Shown: positions 1-7,382, counted from the stretch's first letter. The stretch is 18,732 bases of DNA from Peptostreptococcaceae bacterium (GCA_013619035.1 JABXKX010000370.1:1-18732), one strand, 5' to 3'. Program-made: numbers and translations. The notes: a model not told the origin generated them from the letters alone.

Positions 1-2
1 CT

Positions 3-158
3 GTGGATGAAAACACTAATTTTTACATTGATGAAGAGAACAATATAGTGATAGTTTTTAACGAGTATGAGGTGGCTGCGGGTTACATGGGTATGCCTGA
101 ATTTACAATAAATACAGAATTAATGAGTAATATAGTGATAAGTGAATACTTGAATTAA
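3..158 (+). CDS. C-terminal fragment of an RsiV/DUF3298-type protein (5' end outside window)
   Basis: Reading from base 3, 51 codons run to a TAA at 156-158. The fragment contains the segment NIVIVFNEYEVAAGYMGMPE, which matches the usual end of DUF3298 domains as found in RsiV-like anti-sigma factors and related extracytoplasmic proteins (a beta strand, then an 'F.EYEVA.G..G.PEF.I' signature). That family is usually membrane-anchored with the domain outside the cell; the N-terminal part is not in the window, so membrane segments and any sigma-factor partner cannot be judged. It converges on the Lrp-type regulator gene and shares a terminator with it. The family call rests on one short motif recognised from memory. 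Confidence 0.6.
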   Translation: MDENTNFYIDEENNIVIVFNEYEVAAGYMGMPEFTINTELMSNIVISEYLN

Positions 159-160
159 AA

Positions 161-194
161 AAAATAACGCAGATGAGTTGATCTGCGTTATTTT
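161..194. terminator. Bidirectional Rho-independent terminator between convergent genes
   Basis: The arms 163-174 (AATAACGCAGAT) and 181-192 are a perfect 12-bp inverted repeat around a 6-base loop (GAGTTG), extendable by two A:T pairs to 161/194. It is flanked by an A run on the left and T residues on the right, so it can terminate transcription from both directions. It overlaps the stop codon of the leftward regulator gene (193-195) and lies just after the stop of the rightward fragment. Confidence 0.9.
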
Positions 195-675
195 AATCTT
201 TAAAATCACTTATATTAGGTAACCATTGATCAATGTTATAAATAATCTTAGGGATGATAAAGAAGTTTACTACTTCTACACCTTTTGTTTCAGGAAGAGT
301 GTAATGAATAAAATCGTACATCTCTTCATTGTCTAAAAATCTTGTTTCAATAGCGAGATTCGCATCTCCCCAACCCGTTGCGATATAACAGACATTAGGA
401 TTTTCCTTACAAGAACTGATAAAATCATTATATACTTCTGGATCAACTTTTAAATTGATATCGGCAATAGAATGATATCCAAAAACACTTGGATCAACTA
501 TCGTTGTTATTCTTATAGCGCCAGAATCTATCAATCTTGTGATACGTCTCCTGACTGTTCTTTCATTAACGTCAATCTTTTCTGATATTTGTGCAGCAGA
601 TACGCGGGCATTATATGATAATTCTTTTATGATCATATAATCTACTTGGTCATATGATTTAACTTTTTCGGACAT
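193..675 (-). CDS. Lrp/AsnC-family transcriptional regulator
   Basis: This 160-residue protein has the length and layout of the feast/famine regulator family. An N-terminal AsnC-type helix-turn-helix spans residues about 8-57, with recognition helix around NERTVRRRITRLIDSGAI. A RAM/AsnC ligand-binding domain follows at about 65-145 and includes the YIATGWGDANLAIE segment, which takes the place of the usual 'G.yD' turn. Such proteins bind DNA as dimers or octamers and sense amino acids or related small molecules. The ATG at 675-673 is preceded by AGGAGA at good spacing. It is divergent from the agmatine/putrescine cluster, with about 310 bp between the two starts, so it is a plausible local regulator of that cluster; this is inference. 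Known enterococcal and lactococcal agmatine operons use a LuxR-type activator instead. Confidence 0.9.
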   Translation of the reverse strand: MSEKVKSYDQVDYMIIKELSYNARVSAAQISEKIDVNERTVRRRITRLIDSGAIRITTIVDPSVFGYHSIADINLKVDPEVYNDFISSCKENPNVCYIATGWGDANLAIETRFLDNEEMYDFIHYTLPETKGVEVVNFFIIPKIIYNIDQWLPNISDFKD

Positions 676-706
676 TGTTTTCTCCTAACTGGACTTCATT
701 TGTTTT

Positions 707-735
707 AATATACCATAAATTATTGTAGATAACAA
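707..735 (-). promoter_or_regulatory. Promoter of the Lrp-type regulator gene
   Basis: On the minus strand, TTGTTA (735-730) and TATATT (712-707) are separated by exactly 17 bases, with a TG one base before the -10 (extended -10). This predicts a start near 700, about 25 bases before the ATG. Confidence 0.65.
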
Positions 736-758
736 CGAGTTTACAGATATTTAACAAC

Positions 759-788
759 ACGTTAACGTCCGAAACGGACAACTATAAT
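759..788 (+). promoter_or_regulatory. Candidate promoter with overlapping palindromic operator
   Basis: A perfect -10 box TATAAT lies at 783-788; the -35 is poor (TTAACG at 762-767, spacer 15). Two palindromes overlap in this element: the perfect 10-mer ACGTTAACGT (759-768) and GTCCG-AAA-CGGAC (767-779). A protein bound here would cover the -35 and spacer. A weak -35 plus dyads suits an activated or repressed promoter. The divergent Lrp-type protein is the obvious candidate binder, but no consensus was tested. Confidence 0.45.
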
Positions 789-819
789 GTAAAAAAAAGT
801 CACAAAATATGTATAAATG

Positions 820-861
820 GTCAAGGAAAACGTTGACAAATGACAAATTCCGCTATAAACT
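820..861 (+). promoter_or_regulatory. Second candidate promoter with GTCAA-N8-TTGAC dyad
   Basis: A consensus -35 TTGACA (833-838) is followed after 17 bases by TAAACT (856-861, 4 of 6 matches), or after 15 bases by TATAAA (854-859). The dyad GTCAA (820-824) / TTGAC (833-837) overlaps the -35, suggesting an operator. It would start transcription near 868, about 120 bases before the symporter gene. Which of the two promoter candidates is used cannot be decided here. Confidence 0.45.
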
Positions 862-869
862 TAAATTAA

Positions 870-938
870 GCAAAATATATATTGCCTTTTAGACTTGCAA
901 GCTAAATAGACAAAACTGTAACTTGCGCAGCAGTTTTG
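870..938 (+). other. Leader region able to form several hairpins
   Basis: Three inverted repeats occur in the presumed 5' leader of the symporter gene. They are the 16-base near-palindrome 870-885 (GCAA...TTGC), TTTAG (888-892) with CTAAA (902-906), and the perfect 8-bp pair CAAAACTG (911-918) / CAGTTTTG (931-938) with a 12-base loop. None is followed by a clear T run, so they do not look like a simple terminator. They could affect translation or RNA stability, or be DNA sites. No known riboswitch class was recognised. Confidence 0.35.
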
Positions 939-988
939 ACGAAGACTAAAATGTGGTAATAATCGGTTATGTAAAGAAAGGAATTTTT

Positions 989-2476
989 ATGGCCATTGAT
1001 AACCTGATCCCACTTATAATTATTTCCCTCTTCCTGGTTGGCATTATAATTGTCGGCAAAATTGCCAGTAGAAGTGTGGAATCCTCAGATGACTACATGG
1101 TAGCAGGTAGGGGTGCACCTCTGTTACTTATCGTAGGCACATTATTTGCTACCTTTTGGGGTGGCGGTACCATTATTGGTGCAACCGGAGCAGCATACAC
1201 TGATGGTATATTTGGTGTAGTAGAAGATCCATTTGCTGCAGGACTTGCGCTTATTGTACTAGGATTGTTCTTTGTTAGTACATTAAGAAAACTGAAAATT
1301 AGGTCAATAGGAGAACTTTATAAAAGAAGATTTGGTAAAACGACCAGTTATTTGGCATCAGCTTTAATGATTCCAACTTATCTGATATGGACAGCAGTTC
1401 AACTGTTGGCCATTGGAAAGATTTTAAATGGATTATTTGGAGTGCCGTTTATTGTAGGATTTTTAGTTGCAACTGTGGTTGTAATAGCATTTACATTTAT
1501 GGGTGGCTTAGTAGCTGTTGTATGGACAGACGCCATTCAAATGATTATTATTTTTATTGGTTTAATAGCCATACTCGTTGTAGGCTTTAAAGCGGCAGAT
1601 GGTGTTACTAATGTAATGAATCATGCACCAGAAAATTATTGGAATATTCTTCCGAGACACAATAGTGTTATGTCTTGGATCAGCTATATTGCCATGTGGG
1701 CAGGTATGGCTCTTGGTAATATACCAAGTCCAGATTTAGCACAACGAGCTTTTATGGCTAAAGATGAAAAAACAGCTAAGCAAGGGATGTTAATTGCAGG
1801 AGGGTTGTATTGGACTCTTGGATTTATCCCAATTATTATAGCTCTCATTGGAATTACTCTAGTCTCAAATGGTACTTTAGATGCCAGTGTGATTAATGGT
1901 GATAGTGAACTTTTGATTACAGCTATGGCAAAATCATTATTTGGACCTGTAGGACTAGGTATTTTTGTAGCGTCATTGGTGGCAGCTATATTATCAAGTG
2001 CAAGTACATCTTTATTTGCAACAGCAGTTTTATTTTCGAATGATATTTATAAACCGTTAATGGAATTTAAGCATAATAGTGAAGTCGAAATTGATAAAAA
2101 AATGTTAAAAGTAACTCGTAATTTTGTTATACTAGTAGGCGTGCTATCGGCACTTGTTGGTTTATCTAGTGACAGAATATATGACTTAACAATATTTGCA
2201 TTTACCTTACAATTTGGCGTTCTGTTTTTCCCATTTATATTTGCACTGAAATCTAAACGTGTAAATACTTATGGTATCATAGCGGGTATGTGTGGTGGTT
2301 TGGCAGTTAACCTCTTTGGTGTTATTTCGGAGCAGTCTGTGATTCCAGAACCATGGGAGTTTTATACTCTAGTACCGGCATTAGTGAATTTATTTTTGAT
2401 CTTGATTGTCTCTTATTTCACAAAGAATAAGAATCAATCAGTACCTTTAGAAGCATTATATATAAATGACATTTAG
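989..2476 (+). CDS. Sodium:solute symporter (SSS family)
   Basis: A 495-residue, strongly hydrophobic protein of the SSS/SLC5 family, which couples substrate uptake to Na+ entry through about 13 membrane helices. Family signatures visible are the GGLVAVVWTDAIQM segment (about 172-185) and, in the Na+-site helix, LSSASTSLFA followed by NDIYKP (about 335-355). I place the start at ATG 989 because AAAGGA lies at 977-982; a GTG at 953 would add 12 residues but has no clear ribosome binding site. It lies 25 bases upstream of the carbamoyltransferase gene and is probably in the same operon, suggesting import of agmatine, putrescine or another operon-related compound. Sequence alone does not give the substrate. 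Some SSS members (yeast DUR3) are known to carry polyamines; amino-acid and sugar transporters of this family are alternatives. Confidence 0.88.
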   Translation: MAIDNLIPLIIISLFLVGIIIVGKIASRSVESSDDYMVAGRGAPLLLIVGTLFATFWGGGTIIGATGAAYTDGIFGVVEDPFAAGLALIVLGLFFVSTLRKLKIRSIGELYKRRFGKTTSYLASALMIPTYLIWTAVQLLAIGKILNGLFGVPFIVGFLVATVVVIAFTFMGGLVAVVWTDAIQMIIIFIGLIAILVVGFKAADGVTNVMNHAPENYWNILPRHNSVMSWISYIAMWAGMALGNIPSPDLAQRAFMAKDEKTAKQGMLIAGGLYWTLGFIPIIIALIGITLVSNGTLDASVINGDSELLITAMAKSLFGPVGLGIFVASLVAAILSSASTSLFATAVLFSNDIYKPLMEFKHNSEVEIDKKMLKVTRNFVILVGVLSALVGLSSDRIYDLTIFAFTLQFGVLFFPFIFALKSKRVNTYGIIAGMCGGLAVNLFGVISEQSVIPEPWEFYTLVPALVNLFLILIVSYFTKNKNQSVPLEALYINDI

Positions 2477-2501
2477 ATCTTAGGATCGTTTAGGAGGATA
2501 T

Positions 2502-3548
2502 ATGAAATTACCATCATCAAGTGCAACAAATTTAGATAAAAAAGATATGAGACATATGATCTCGATGAAAGATTTTACAACACAAGAAATGGACGATATG
2601 ATGAACCTTATGGCTCTTTTAAAAGAAGCCAGAAAAGATAATGCGGTACCTCAATTGTTTAAAGATAAATCAGTAGCAATGATCTTTGAAGCAGGTTCTA
2701 CTAGAACTAGAGTTTCATTTGAAGTAGCAGCCACTCTTTTAGGTGGACATGGTTTATTCTTATCACCTAGAGATATTCACTTAGGTGGAAAAGAATCAAT
2801 TGATGATACCGCAAGAGTACTTTCTAGAATGTGTGATATCGTAATGGCTCGTACCAATGATCCTGAAACAGTTGATGCCCTTTGTCATATGTCTACTGTA
2901 CCAGTTATCAATGGTTTGGATACACGTTTCCACCCAACACAAATGTTAGCGGACTTATTTACAATTAGAGAACACATTAAAGATGGCAGAAAACTATCAG
3001 ATTTAACTTTAGCATTTATGGGTGATGCCACTGATGTTTGTAGATCACTTCTATTAACATGTACAAAGTACGGTATGAACTTCAAACAAATTGGACCTGT
3101 GAAATATCATATGGAACAAGAGTGGTTGGATATTGCGGATACATATTGTGCTGAAACAGGTGCATCTTATGAGATTACTGATAATGTAGATGCAATAAAA
3201 GAATGTGATGTGGTTTATGGTGATAGTTTCTATTGGGTAACTCAATTAGATGAAAAGAAAGAAAGACTAGATGCTTTTATGCCAGATTACGTTATTACAG
3301 AAGAATTAATGGCTGCTGCTAAACCTGGTGCAATGTTATTACACTGTTTACCTGCAAATGATAAAGAAGAAGTAACAAGAGAAGCACTTGAAGGAGAATA
3401 CTCAGTAGCATTTGATGAAGCTGAAAACAGATTAACTGCTCAAATGGCAATTTTAGTATACTTTACTCATAAATTCATTGATATGCCTTCTGAAGAAACA
3501 AAGAAAATGCATGAAGATAAAATCAATGATTTCTTAGGACAATTATAA
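2502..3548 (+). CDS. ptcA: Putrescine carbamoyltransferase (catabolic)
   Basis: Second enzyme of the agmatine deiminase pathway: N-carbamoylputrescine plus phosphate gives putrescine and carbamoyl phosphate. The 348-residue cytoplasmic protein has the carbamoyltransferase carbamoyl-phosphate motif STRTR (66-70), HPTQ (144-147) and HCLP (281-284), and the PTC-like segments LSRMCDIVMAR and FDEAENRLT. A C-terminal helical tail like that of trimeric PTCs is present. It begins with an N-terminal stretch of about 20 residues before the usual start of the fold. Odd point: where ornithine and putrescine enzymes carry a YTDVW-type motif in the substrate loop, this protein has YGDSFYW (239-245). Operon context favours putrescine, but specificity could differ. 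AGGAGG precedes the ATG; only 12 bases separate it from the deiminase gene. Confidence 0.85.
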   Translation: MKLPSSSATNLDKKDMRHMISMKDFTTQEMDDMMNLMALLKEARKDNAVPQLFKDKSVAMIFEAGSTRTRVSFEVAATLLGGHGLFLSPRDIHLGGKESIDDTARVLSRMCDIVMARTNDPETVDALCHMSTVPVINGLDTRFHPTQMLADLFTIREHIKDGRKLSDLTLAFMGDATDVCRSLLLTCTKYGMNFKQIGPVKYHMEQEWLDIADTYCAETGASYEITDNVDAIKECDVVYGDSFYWVTQLDEKKERLDAFMPDYVITEELMAAAKPGAMLLHCLPANDKEEVTREALEGEYSVAFDEAENRLTAQMAILVYFTHKFIDMPSEETKKMHEDKINDFLGQL

Positions 3549-3560
3549 TAGGGGGATATT

Positions 3561-4661
3561 ATGGCAAATAAATTACAAAGTACGCCTCGTGCAGATGGTT
3601 TTAGAATGCCGGGAGAATTCGAAGCTCATAAAGGCTGTTGGATGATTTGGCCTGAAAGAACTGATAACTGGAGAAATGGTGGTAAACCTGCACAAAAGGC
3701 ATTCGTAGAAGTTGCTGAAGCCATAGCCAAATATGAAGAAGTGACAATGTGTGTATCACAAACTCAATTTATGGCAGCTAAAGAAATGTTAAGCTCTAAT
3801 ATTAGAGTTGTAGAAATGTCAAATGACGATGCTTGGATGAGAGATGTTGGTCCTACTTTTGTTGTGAATGACCAAGGGGATGTCCGTGGTATTGACTGGC
3901 GCTTTAATGCATGGGGTGGTTTATTAGATGGTCTTTATTTCCCATGGGATAAAGATGATCAAGTTGCTAAAAAAGTTTGTGAAATAGAAAATAAAGATTA
4001 TTATTCTTTAGAATCATTTGTATTAGAGGGTGGCTCTATTCATTCTGATGGTGAAGGTACTGCCATTGTAACAGAAGCATGTTTATTGGATGAAAGTAGA
4101 AATCCTGATTTAACTAAAGAAGAAATTGAAAATACATTAAAAGAATATTTAAATGTGGACAAGGTACTTTGGTTACCTAATGGCATTTATTTAGATGAAA
4201 CCAATGAACATGTTGATAATATTGTACATTACTGTGCACCTGGCGTGTTGGCATTGGGTTGGACAGATGATGAAAATGATCCACAATATCCTTTGTCAAA
4301 AGCAGCATTTGAGTATTTATCAAATGAAACAGATGCTAAAGGTAGAACACTTGAAATTCATAAAATACACATTCCAGATGAAGTTTTAATCACAAAAGAA
4401 GAAAGTGAAGGCGTTGATTCTGTTGATGGTACATTACCAAGAGAAGAAGGGGATAGACAAGCAGCTTCATATGCGAATTTCTATATTGCAAATGGTGCAA
4501 TCATCTTACCACTTTTCGGTGATGAAAAATATGATAATATGGCTCAAGAAACCCTTCAAAAAATATTCCCTGATAGAGACATTGTAGGCATCTATGCTAG
4601 AGAAATCATTTTAGGTGGCGGGAATATCCACTGTATCACTCAACAACAACCCTTAGGTTAA
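3561..4661 (+). CDS. aguA: Agmatine deiminase
   Basis: Hydrolyses agmatine to N-carbamoylputrescine and NH3 in the cytoplasm. The 366-residue length is normal for bacterial agmatine deiminase, a guanidino-modifying (pentein) enzyme. Conserved blocks are [14 protein letters not shown] near the N-terminus, [10 protein letters not shown] with Asp95, [12 protein letters not shown] with Glu156, EHVDN with His217, and the C-terminal [13 protein letters not shown] with the nucleophile Cys358. These correspond to the Asp/Glu/His/Cys set described for the Enterococcus faecalis enzyme, so it should be active. AGGGGGA precedes the ATG. It lies between the carbamoyltransferase and antiporter genes with short gaps (12 and 25 bases), consistent with one transcript. 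Confidence 0.97.
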   Translation: MANKLQSTPRADGFRMPGEFEAHKGCWMIWPERTDNWRNGGKPAQKAFVEVAEAIAKYEEVTMCVSQTQFMAAKEMLSSNIRVVEMSNDDAWMRDVGPTFVVNDQGDVRGIDWRFNAWGGLLDGLYFPWDKDDQVAKKVCEIENKDYYSLESFVLEGGSIHSDGEGTAIVTEACLLDESRNPDLTKEEIENTLKEYLNVDKVLWLPNGIYLDETNEHVDNIVHYCAPGVLALGWTDDENDPQYPLSKAAFEYLSNETDAKGRTLEIHKIHIPDEVLITKEESEGVDSVDGTLPREEGDRQAASYANFYIANGAIILPLFGDEKYDNMAQETLQKIFPDRDIVGIYAREIILGGGNIHCITQQQPLG

Positions 4662-4686
4662 TTCGATTGATAAAAAGGAGATAACA

Positions 4687-6072
4687 ATGCAAGAAAAAAA
4701 AGTAAGTCTATTTAAGATGATTTCGTTTACAGTATGCGGAATCGTTGTTCTTGATACATTTGTAGCACCAGCTGCAATGGGTGTTTCATCTATAACAGTT
4801 TGGTTATTAACAGCATTATTGTTCTTTATTCCTTATGGACTCATTAACGCAGAGTTAGGTGCTGCATATCCTGAAGATGGTGGTATTTATCTTTGGGTAA
4901 AAAGAGCATTTGGTGAATTCCAAGCAACTCTTGTCGCCTGGTTCTATTGGGTAAATGTAGCTTTTTGGATGCCAGCAGTATTTATAGCATTTAGTTGGTG
5001 GTTCTCATTGGCGTTCGCACCTACTTTAGGTGTATGGCCTTCAGCAGGACTTGCTATTGCTATGTGTTGGTTGGTAGTTTATATCGGCATTAGAGGTAAA
5101 GATTTAAGTATTACAGTAACTAATATTGCAGCTATTATGAAGGTAGGCGTGTTATTGGTATTTGGTATTTTAGGTGTGGTTTATTTTGCTAAAAACGGAG
5201 CAGCGAATGATTTTTCACCTGCAGCGTTCAAATTAAACTTTAACTTTGATACCATTGCATTCAGTTCTGCAATTGTTTACAACTTATTAGGATTTGAATT
5301 GATCAGTTCAATTGCATCTGAAATTGATAATCCAGGTAAGAATATTCCTAAGATGACAGTCCTTGCAGGTATTTTGATTGCAGCATTATACATTATCGGA
5401 ACATTTGGTGTATTGGTGGCAATTCCAGCTGAAGCGATTGATCCGCTTGATGGATTCTTCTATGCAATCAAAGAATTATGTTCAGTATTCGGAGCAGGAC
5501 AAACATTTGCATTCAGTTCAATTATTGCTGTAACACTTCTTACATTAGTATCTAATATGATTTCATGGACGCTTGGTGGTGTTGAAGTACTTGATGAAGC
5601 TGAATTTACAAAACATACAAAGATATTAGGACACAAAAACAAAAAATATGGTACACCAGATTATTCTTACATTCTTATGGGTGTGATTGCAACTGGATTA
5701 ATCGTGTTGAACTTTGGATTAGGAGAAAGTGCTAATGACGCATTCTGGACCATCTTATCATTCAGTTTCTTAGTCTTCTTCTTACCTTACTTGTGGCTTT
5801 TCCCCGCTGCAGTCAAGTTAAGAATCACAGACTCTAAAACTGAAAGACCTTATAAAGTACCAGGTGGTATGCCAGGTCTTATTATATCAGGTGTTCTAGG
5901 TTTCTCATTTATTGCACTAGGTATCTTCTTATTGTTCTTTACAGGTGAAGGATTCGATCCTCTATATCACGGAACTTTAATAATTGGAACAGGCTTAACT
6001 ACTATATTTGGTATTTATCTATATAAGCGAAGTCAAAAGGTAATAAAACAAAACTTAAAAAAAGCAAATTAA
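4687..6072 (+). CDS. aguD: Agmatine/putrescine-type antiporter (APC superfamily)
   Basis: A 461-residue integral membrane protein with about 12 hydrophobic helices and the APC-superfamily N-terminal pattern (helix 1 with a TVCGIVVLDTF break, then INAELGAAYPEDGGIYLWVKRAFG at about 53-76). In agmatine deiminase operons the protein of this type exchanges external agmatine for internal putrescine, so substrate uptake costs no energy. The assignment to AguD rests mainly on this context plus family; another amino acid or amine exchanger is possible. An AAAAGGAG ribosome binding site precedes ATG 4687. The gene follows the deiminase by 25 bases and precedes carbamate kinase by 43 bases with a hairpin between them. 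Confidence 0.82.
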   Translation: MQEKKVSLFKMISFTVCGIVVLDTFVAPAAMGVSSITVWLLTALLFFIPYGLINAELGAAYPEDGGIYLWVKRAFGEFQATLVAWFYWVNVAFWMPAVFIAFSWWFSLAFAPTLGVWPSAGLAIAMCWLVVYIGIRGKDLSITVTNIAAIMKVGVLLVFGILGVVYFAKNGAANDFSPAAFKLNFNFDTIAFSSAIVYNLLGFELISSIASEIDNPGKNIPKMTVLAGILIAALYIIGTFGVLVAIPAEAIDPLDGFFYAIKELCSVFGAGQTFAFSSIIAVTLLTLVSNMISWTLGGVEVLDEAEFTKHTKILGHKNKKYGTPDYSYILMGVIATGLIVLNFGLGESANDAFWTILSFSFLVFFLPYLWLFPAAVKLRITDSKTERPYKVPGGMPGLIISGVLGFSFIALGIFLLFFTGEGFDPLYHGTLIIGTGLTTIFGIYLYKRSQKVIKQNLKKAN

Positions 6073-6074
6073 TA

Positions 6075-6094
6075 GCAGATGCTTCGGCATCTGC
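6075..6094 (+). other. UUCG-capped intercistronic hairpin
   Basis: The perfect 8-bp stem GCAGATGC (6075-6082) / GCATCTGC (6087-6094) is capped by TTCG closed by C-G, the exceptionally stable cUUCGg RNA tetraloop. It begins 3 bases after the antiporter stop and ends before the AAGGAGG of carbamate kinase. No T run follows, so it is more likely an mRNA stability or processing element than a full terminator. Confidence 0.65.
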
Positions 6095-6115
6095 ATTACT
6101 TTACAAGGAGGCAGT

Positions 6116-7051
6116 ATGAAAGATAAAATTGTTGTAGCTCTTGGTGGTAATGCACTTGGAAAATCACCAGTAGAGCAATTAGAACTTGTTAAACTCACAG
6201 CAAAACCAATCGTAGATTTAATAGCAGAAGGTCATGAAGTGATCTTAGCACATGGTAATGGACCACAAGTTGGTATGATTAACTTAGCCATGTCAACATC
6301 ATCTAATTCAGAGGCGGGTACACCAGAGATGCCGTTTCCTGAATGTGGTGCAATGAGTCAAGGTTATATTGGTTACCATCTTCAAAATGCAATCAGAGAA
6401 GAACTTCTGGATAGAGATATGCATATTCCTGTTGCAACTGTTATCACACAAGTGATTGTAGATAAAAATGATCCAGCATTTAAAAATCCTACTAAACCAA
6501 TTGGAGCATTCTACTCGAAAGAGGAATCTGATGAACTGATTAAAACAAAAGGATTTGATATGGTAGAAGATGCAGGACGTGGTTATAGAAGAGTTGTACC
6601 GTCTCCAATTCCGATGGATGTAGCTGAGAAAGAAACAGTTATGGCTCTAATTGATAAGAATCATGTTGTTATTTCAGTTGGTGGTGGTGGTATACCAGTA
6701 GTTCAAGAAGGTAATAAGTTAGTTGGTGTACCAGCTGTAATTGATAAAGATTTTGCTTCATCAAAATTAGCAGAAATTATAGATGCTGATTACTTAATCA
6801 TTTTAACGGCTGTAGAACAAGTTGCTATCAACTTCGGTAAAGCAGATGAGAAATGGTTGTCTGAATTATCGATTGAGGATTGTCACAAGTACATTGGAGA
6901 AAATCATTTCGCACCGGGTTCAATGTTACCAAAAGTAAAAGCTGCAATGAAATTTGCTCAATCTAAACCTGGCAGAAGAGCTTTAATAACGTCACTAGAA
7001 AAAGCTGCAGATGGTATTGCTGGTAAGACAGGTACTCTAATCAAAATGTAA
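6116..7051 (+). CDS. arcC: Carbamate kinase
   Basis: Final step of the pathway: carbamoyl phosphate plus ADP gives ATP, CO2 and NH3. The 311-residue protein has the normal length and the family blocks VVALGGNALG (6-15), ILAHGNGPQVG (43-53), SVGGGGIPVV (187-196), DKDFASSKLA (210-219) and FAPGSMLPKVKAA (265-277). It is cytoplasmic. It is placed last in the agmatine cluster (the equivalent gene is called aguC or agcC elsewhere), after AAGGAGG. No ornithine carbamoyltransferase or arginine deiminase gene is nearby, so it serves the agmatine route here rather than the arginine deiminase route. A strong terminator lies about 165 bases downstream. Confidence 0.96.
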   Translation: MKDKIVVALGGNALGKSPVEQLELVKLTAKPIVDLIAEGHEVILAHGNGPQVGMINLAMSTSSNSEAGTPEMPFPECGAMSQGYIGYHLQNAIREELLDRDMHIPVATVITQVIVDKNDPAFKNPTKPIGAFYSKEESDELIKTKGFDMVEDAGRGYRRVVPSPIPMDVAEKETVMALIDKNHVVISVGGGGIPVVQEGNKLVGVPAVIDKDFASSKLAEIIDADYLIILTAVEQVAINFGKADEKWLSELSIEDCHKYIGENHFAPGSMLPKVKAAMKFAQSKPGRRALITSLEKAADGIAGKTGTLIKM

Positions 7052-7060
7052 AGTCATATA

Positions 7061-7240
7061 TATAATGTGGATGTGGCTGTAAAGTGCGTATTCGCATTAA
7101 ATATGTCTCTATAATCAGATGAGTTGTTTGGTATAAGATGAACATAACTCCACTCATAATGTAGGCAATTATCACTACCCATGATAATCCTGTAAGCATC
7201 TCACATATCTGATGATAGGCAAGTAATTGCCTATTTTTTT
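7061..7240 (+). ncRNA. Candidate structured RNA or structured 3' UTR after the agmatine cluster
   Basis: This non-coding stretch carries several pairings that fit a folded RNA. They are TGCG-TATT-CGCA (7085-7096), GAGTTGTT (7121-7128) with AAC/AACTC (7141-7143, 7146-7150), ATCAGAT (7114-7120) with ATCTGAT (7207-7213), and a strong terminator at the end. A TATAAT at 7061-7066 could start an RNA of about 168 bases, but its -35 is poor (TAATCA, 3 of 6). It may therefore be a separate small RNA or just the structured 3' UTR of the carbamate kinase mRNA. No known RNA family was recognised and no ribosome binding site with an ORF is seen. Confidence 0.35.
7215..7240 (+). terminator. Rho-independent terminator after the carbamate kinase region
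   Basis: The perfect 8-bp stem ATAGGCAA (7215-7222) / TTGCCTAT (7227-7234) has a GTAA loop and is followed by a T run to 7240. The 3' arm can instead pair over 10 bp with TAGGCAATTA at 7162-7171. Confidence 0.88.
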
Positions 7241-7262
7241 ATAGATTTTTTTCGAGTACGTG

Positions 7263-7356
7263 TTGAAACTATTGATATAACATTATATATGAGTTGTGAA
7301 TAAAAGTGTGTGGAACCACTTTTTGTGTTGACATTTTTTTCTATATAAACTAATGT
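7263..7356 (+). promoter_or_regulatory. Promoter region of the DUF2569 gene
   Basis: Two promoter-like pairs are visible: TTGAAA (7263-7268) with TATATG (7286-7291), spacer 17, and consensus TTGACA (7328-7333) with a weak TAATGT (7351-7356), spacer 17. Between them, AAAAGTG (7302-7308) and CACTTTT (7317-7323) form a 7-bp hairpin next to a short T run. Choice of promoter is unresolved. The rest of 7241-7382 shows no gene. Confidence 0.4.
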
Positions 7357-7382
7357 TAAGGAGGTGAGAAGGGAGAGGTTTT

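Noticed and set aside
953..988. Longer symporter start at GTG 953
   Set aside because: No good ribosome binding site before 953, whereas ATG 989 has AAAGGA at the right spacing and gives the usual short N-terminus before helix 1.
700..988. Guanidine (ykkC-type) riboswitch ahead of a guanidino-compound pathway
   Set aside because: I looked for the conserved guanidine aptamer patterns and did not see them; only generic hairpins are present.
2885..3245. Antisense frames opposite the carbamoyltransferase gene
   Set aside because: The sense frame has all enzyme motifs; the reverse frames have no domain or initiation signal.
6116..7051. Part of an arginine deiminase operon
   Set aside because: No arginine deiminase or ornithine carbamoyltransferase is present; the neighbours are agmatine-pathway genes.
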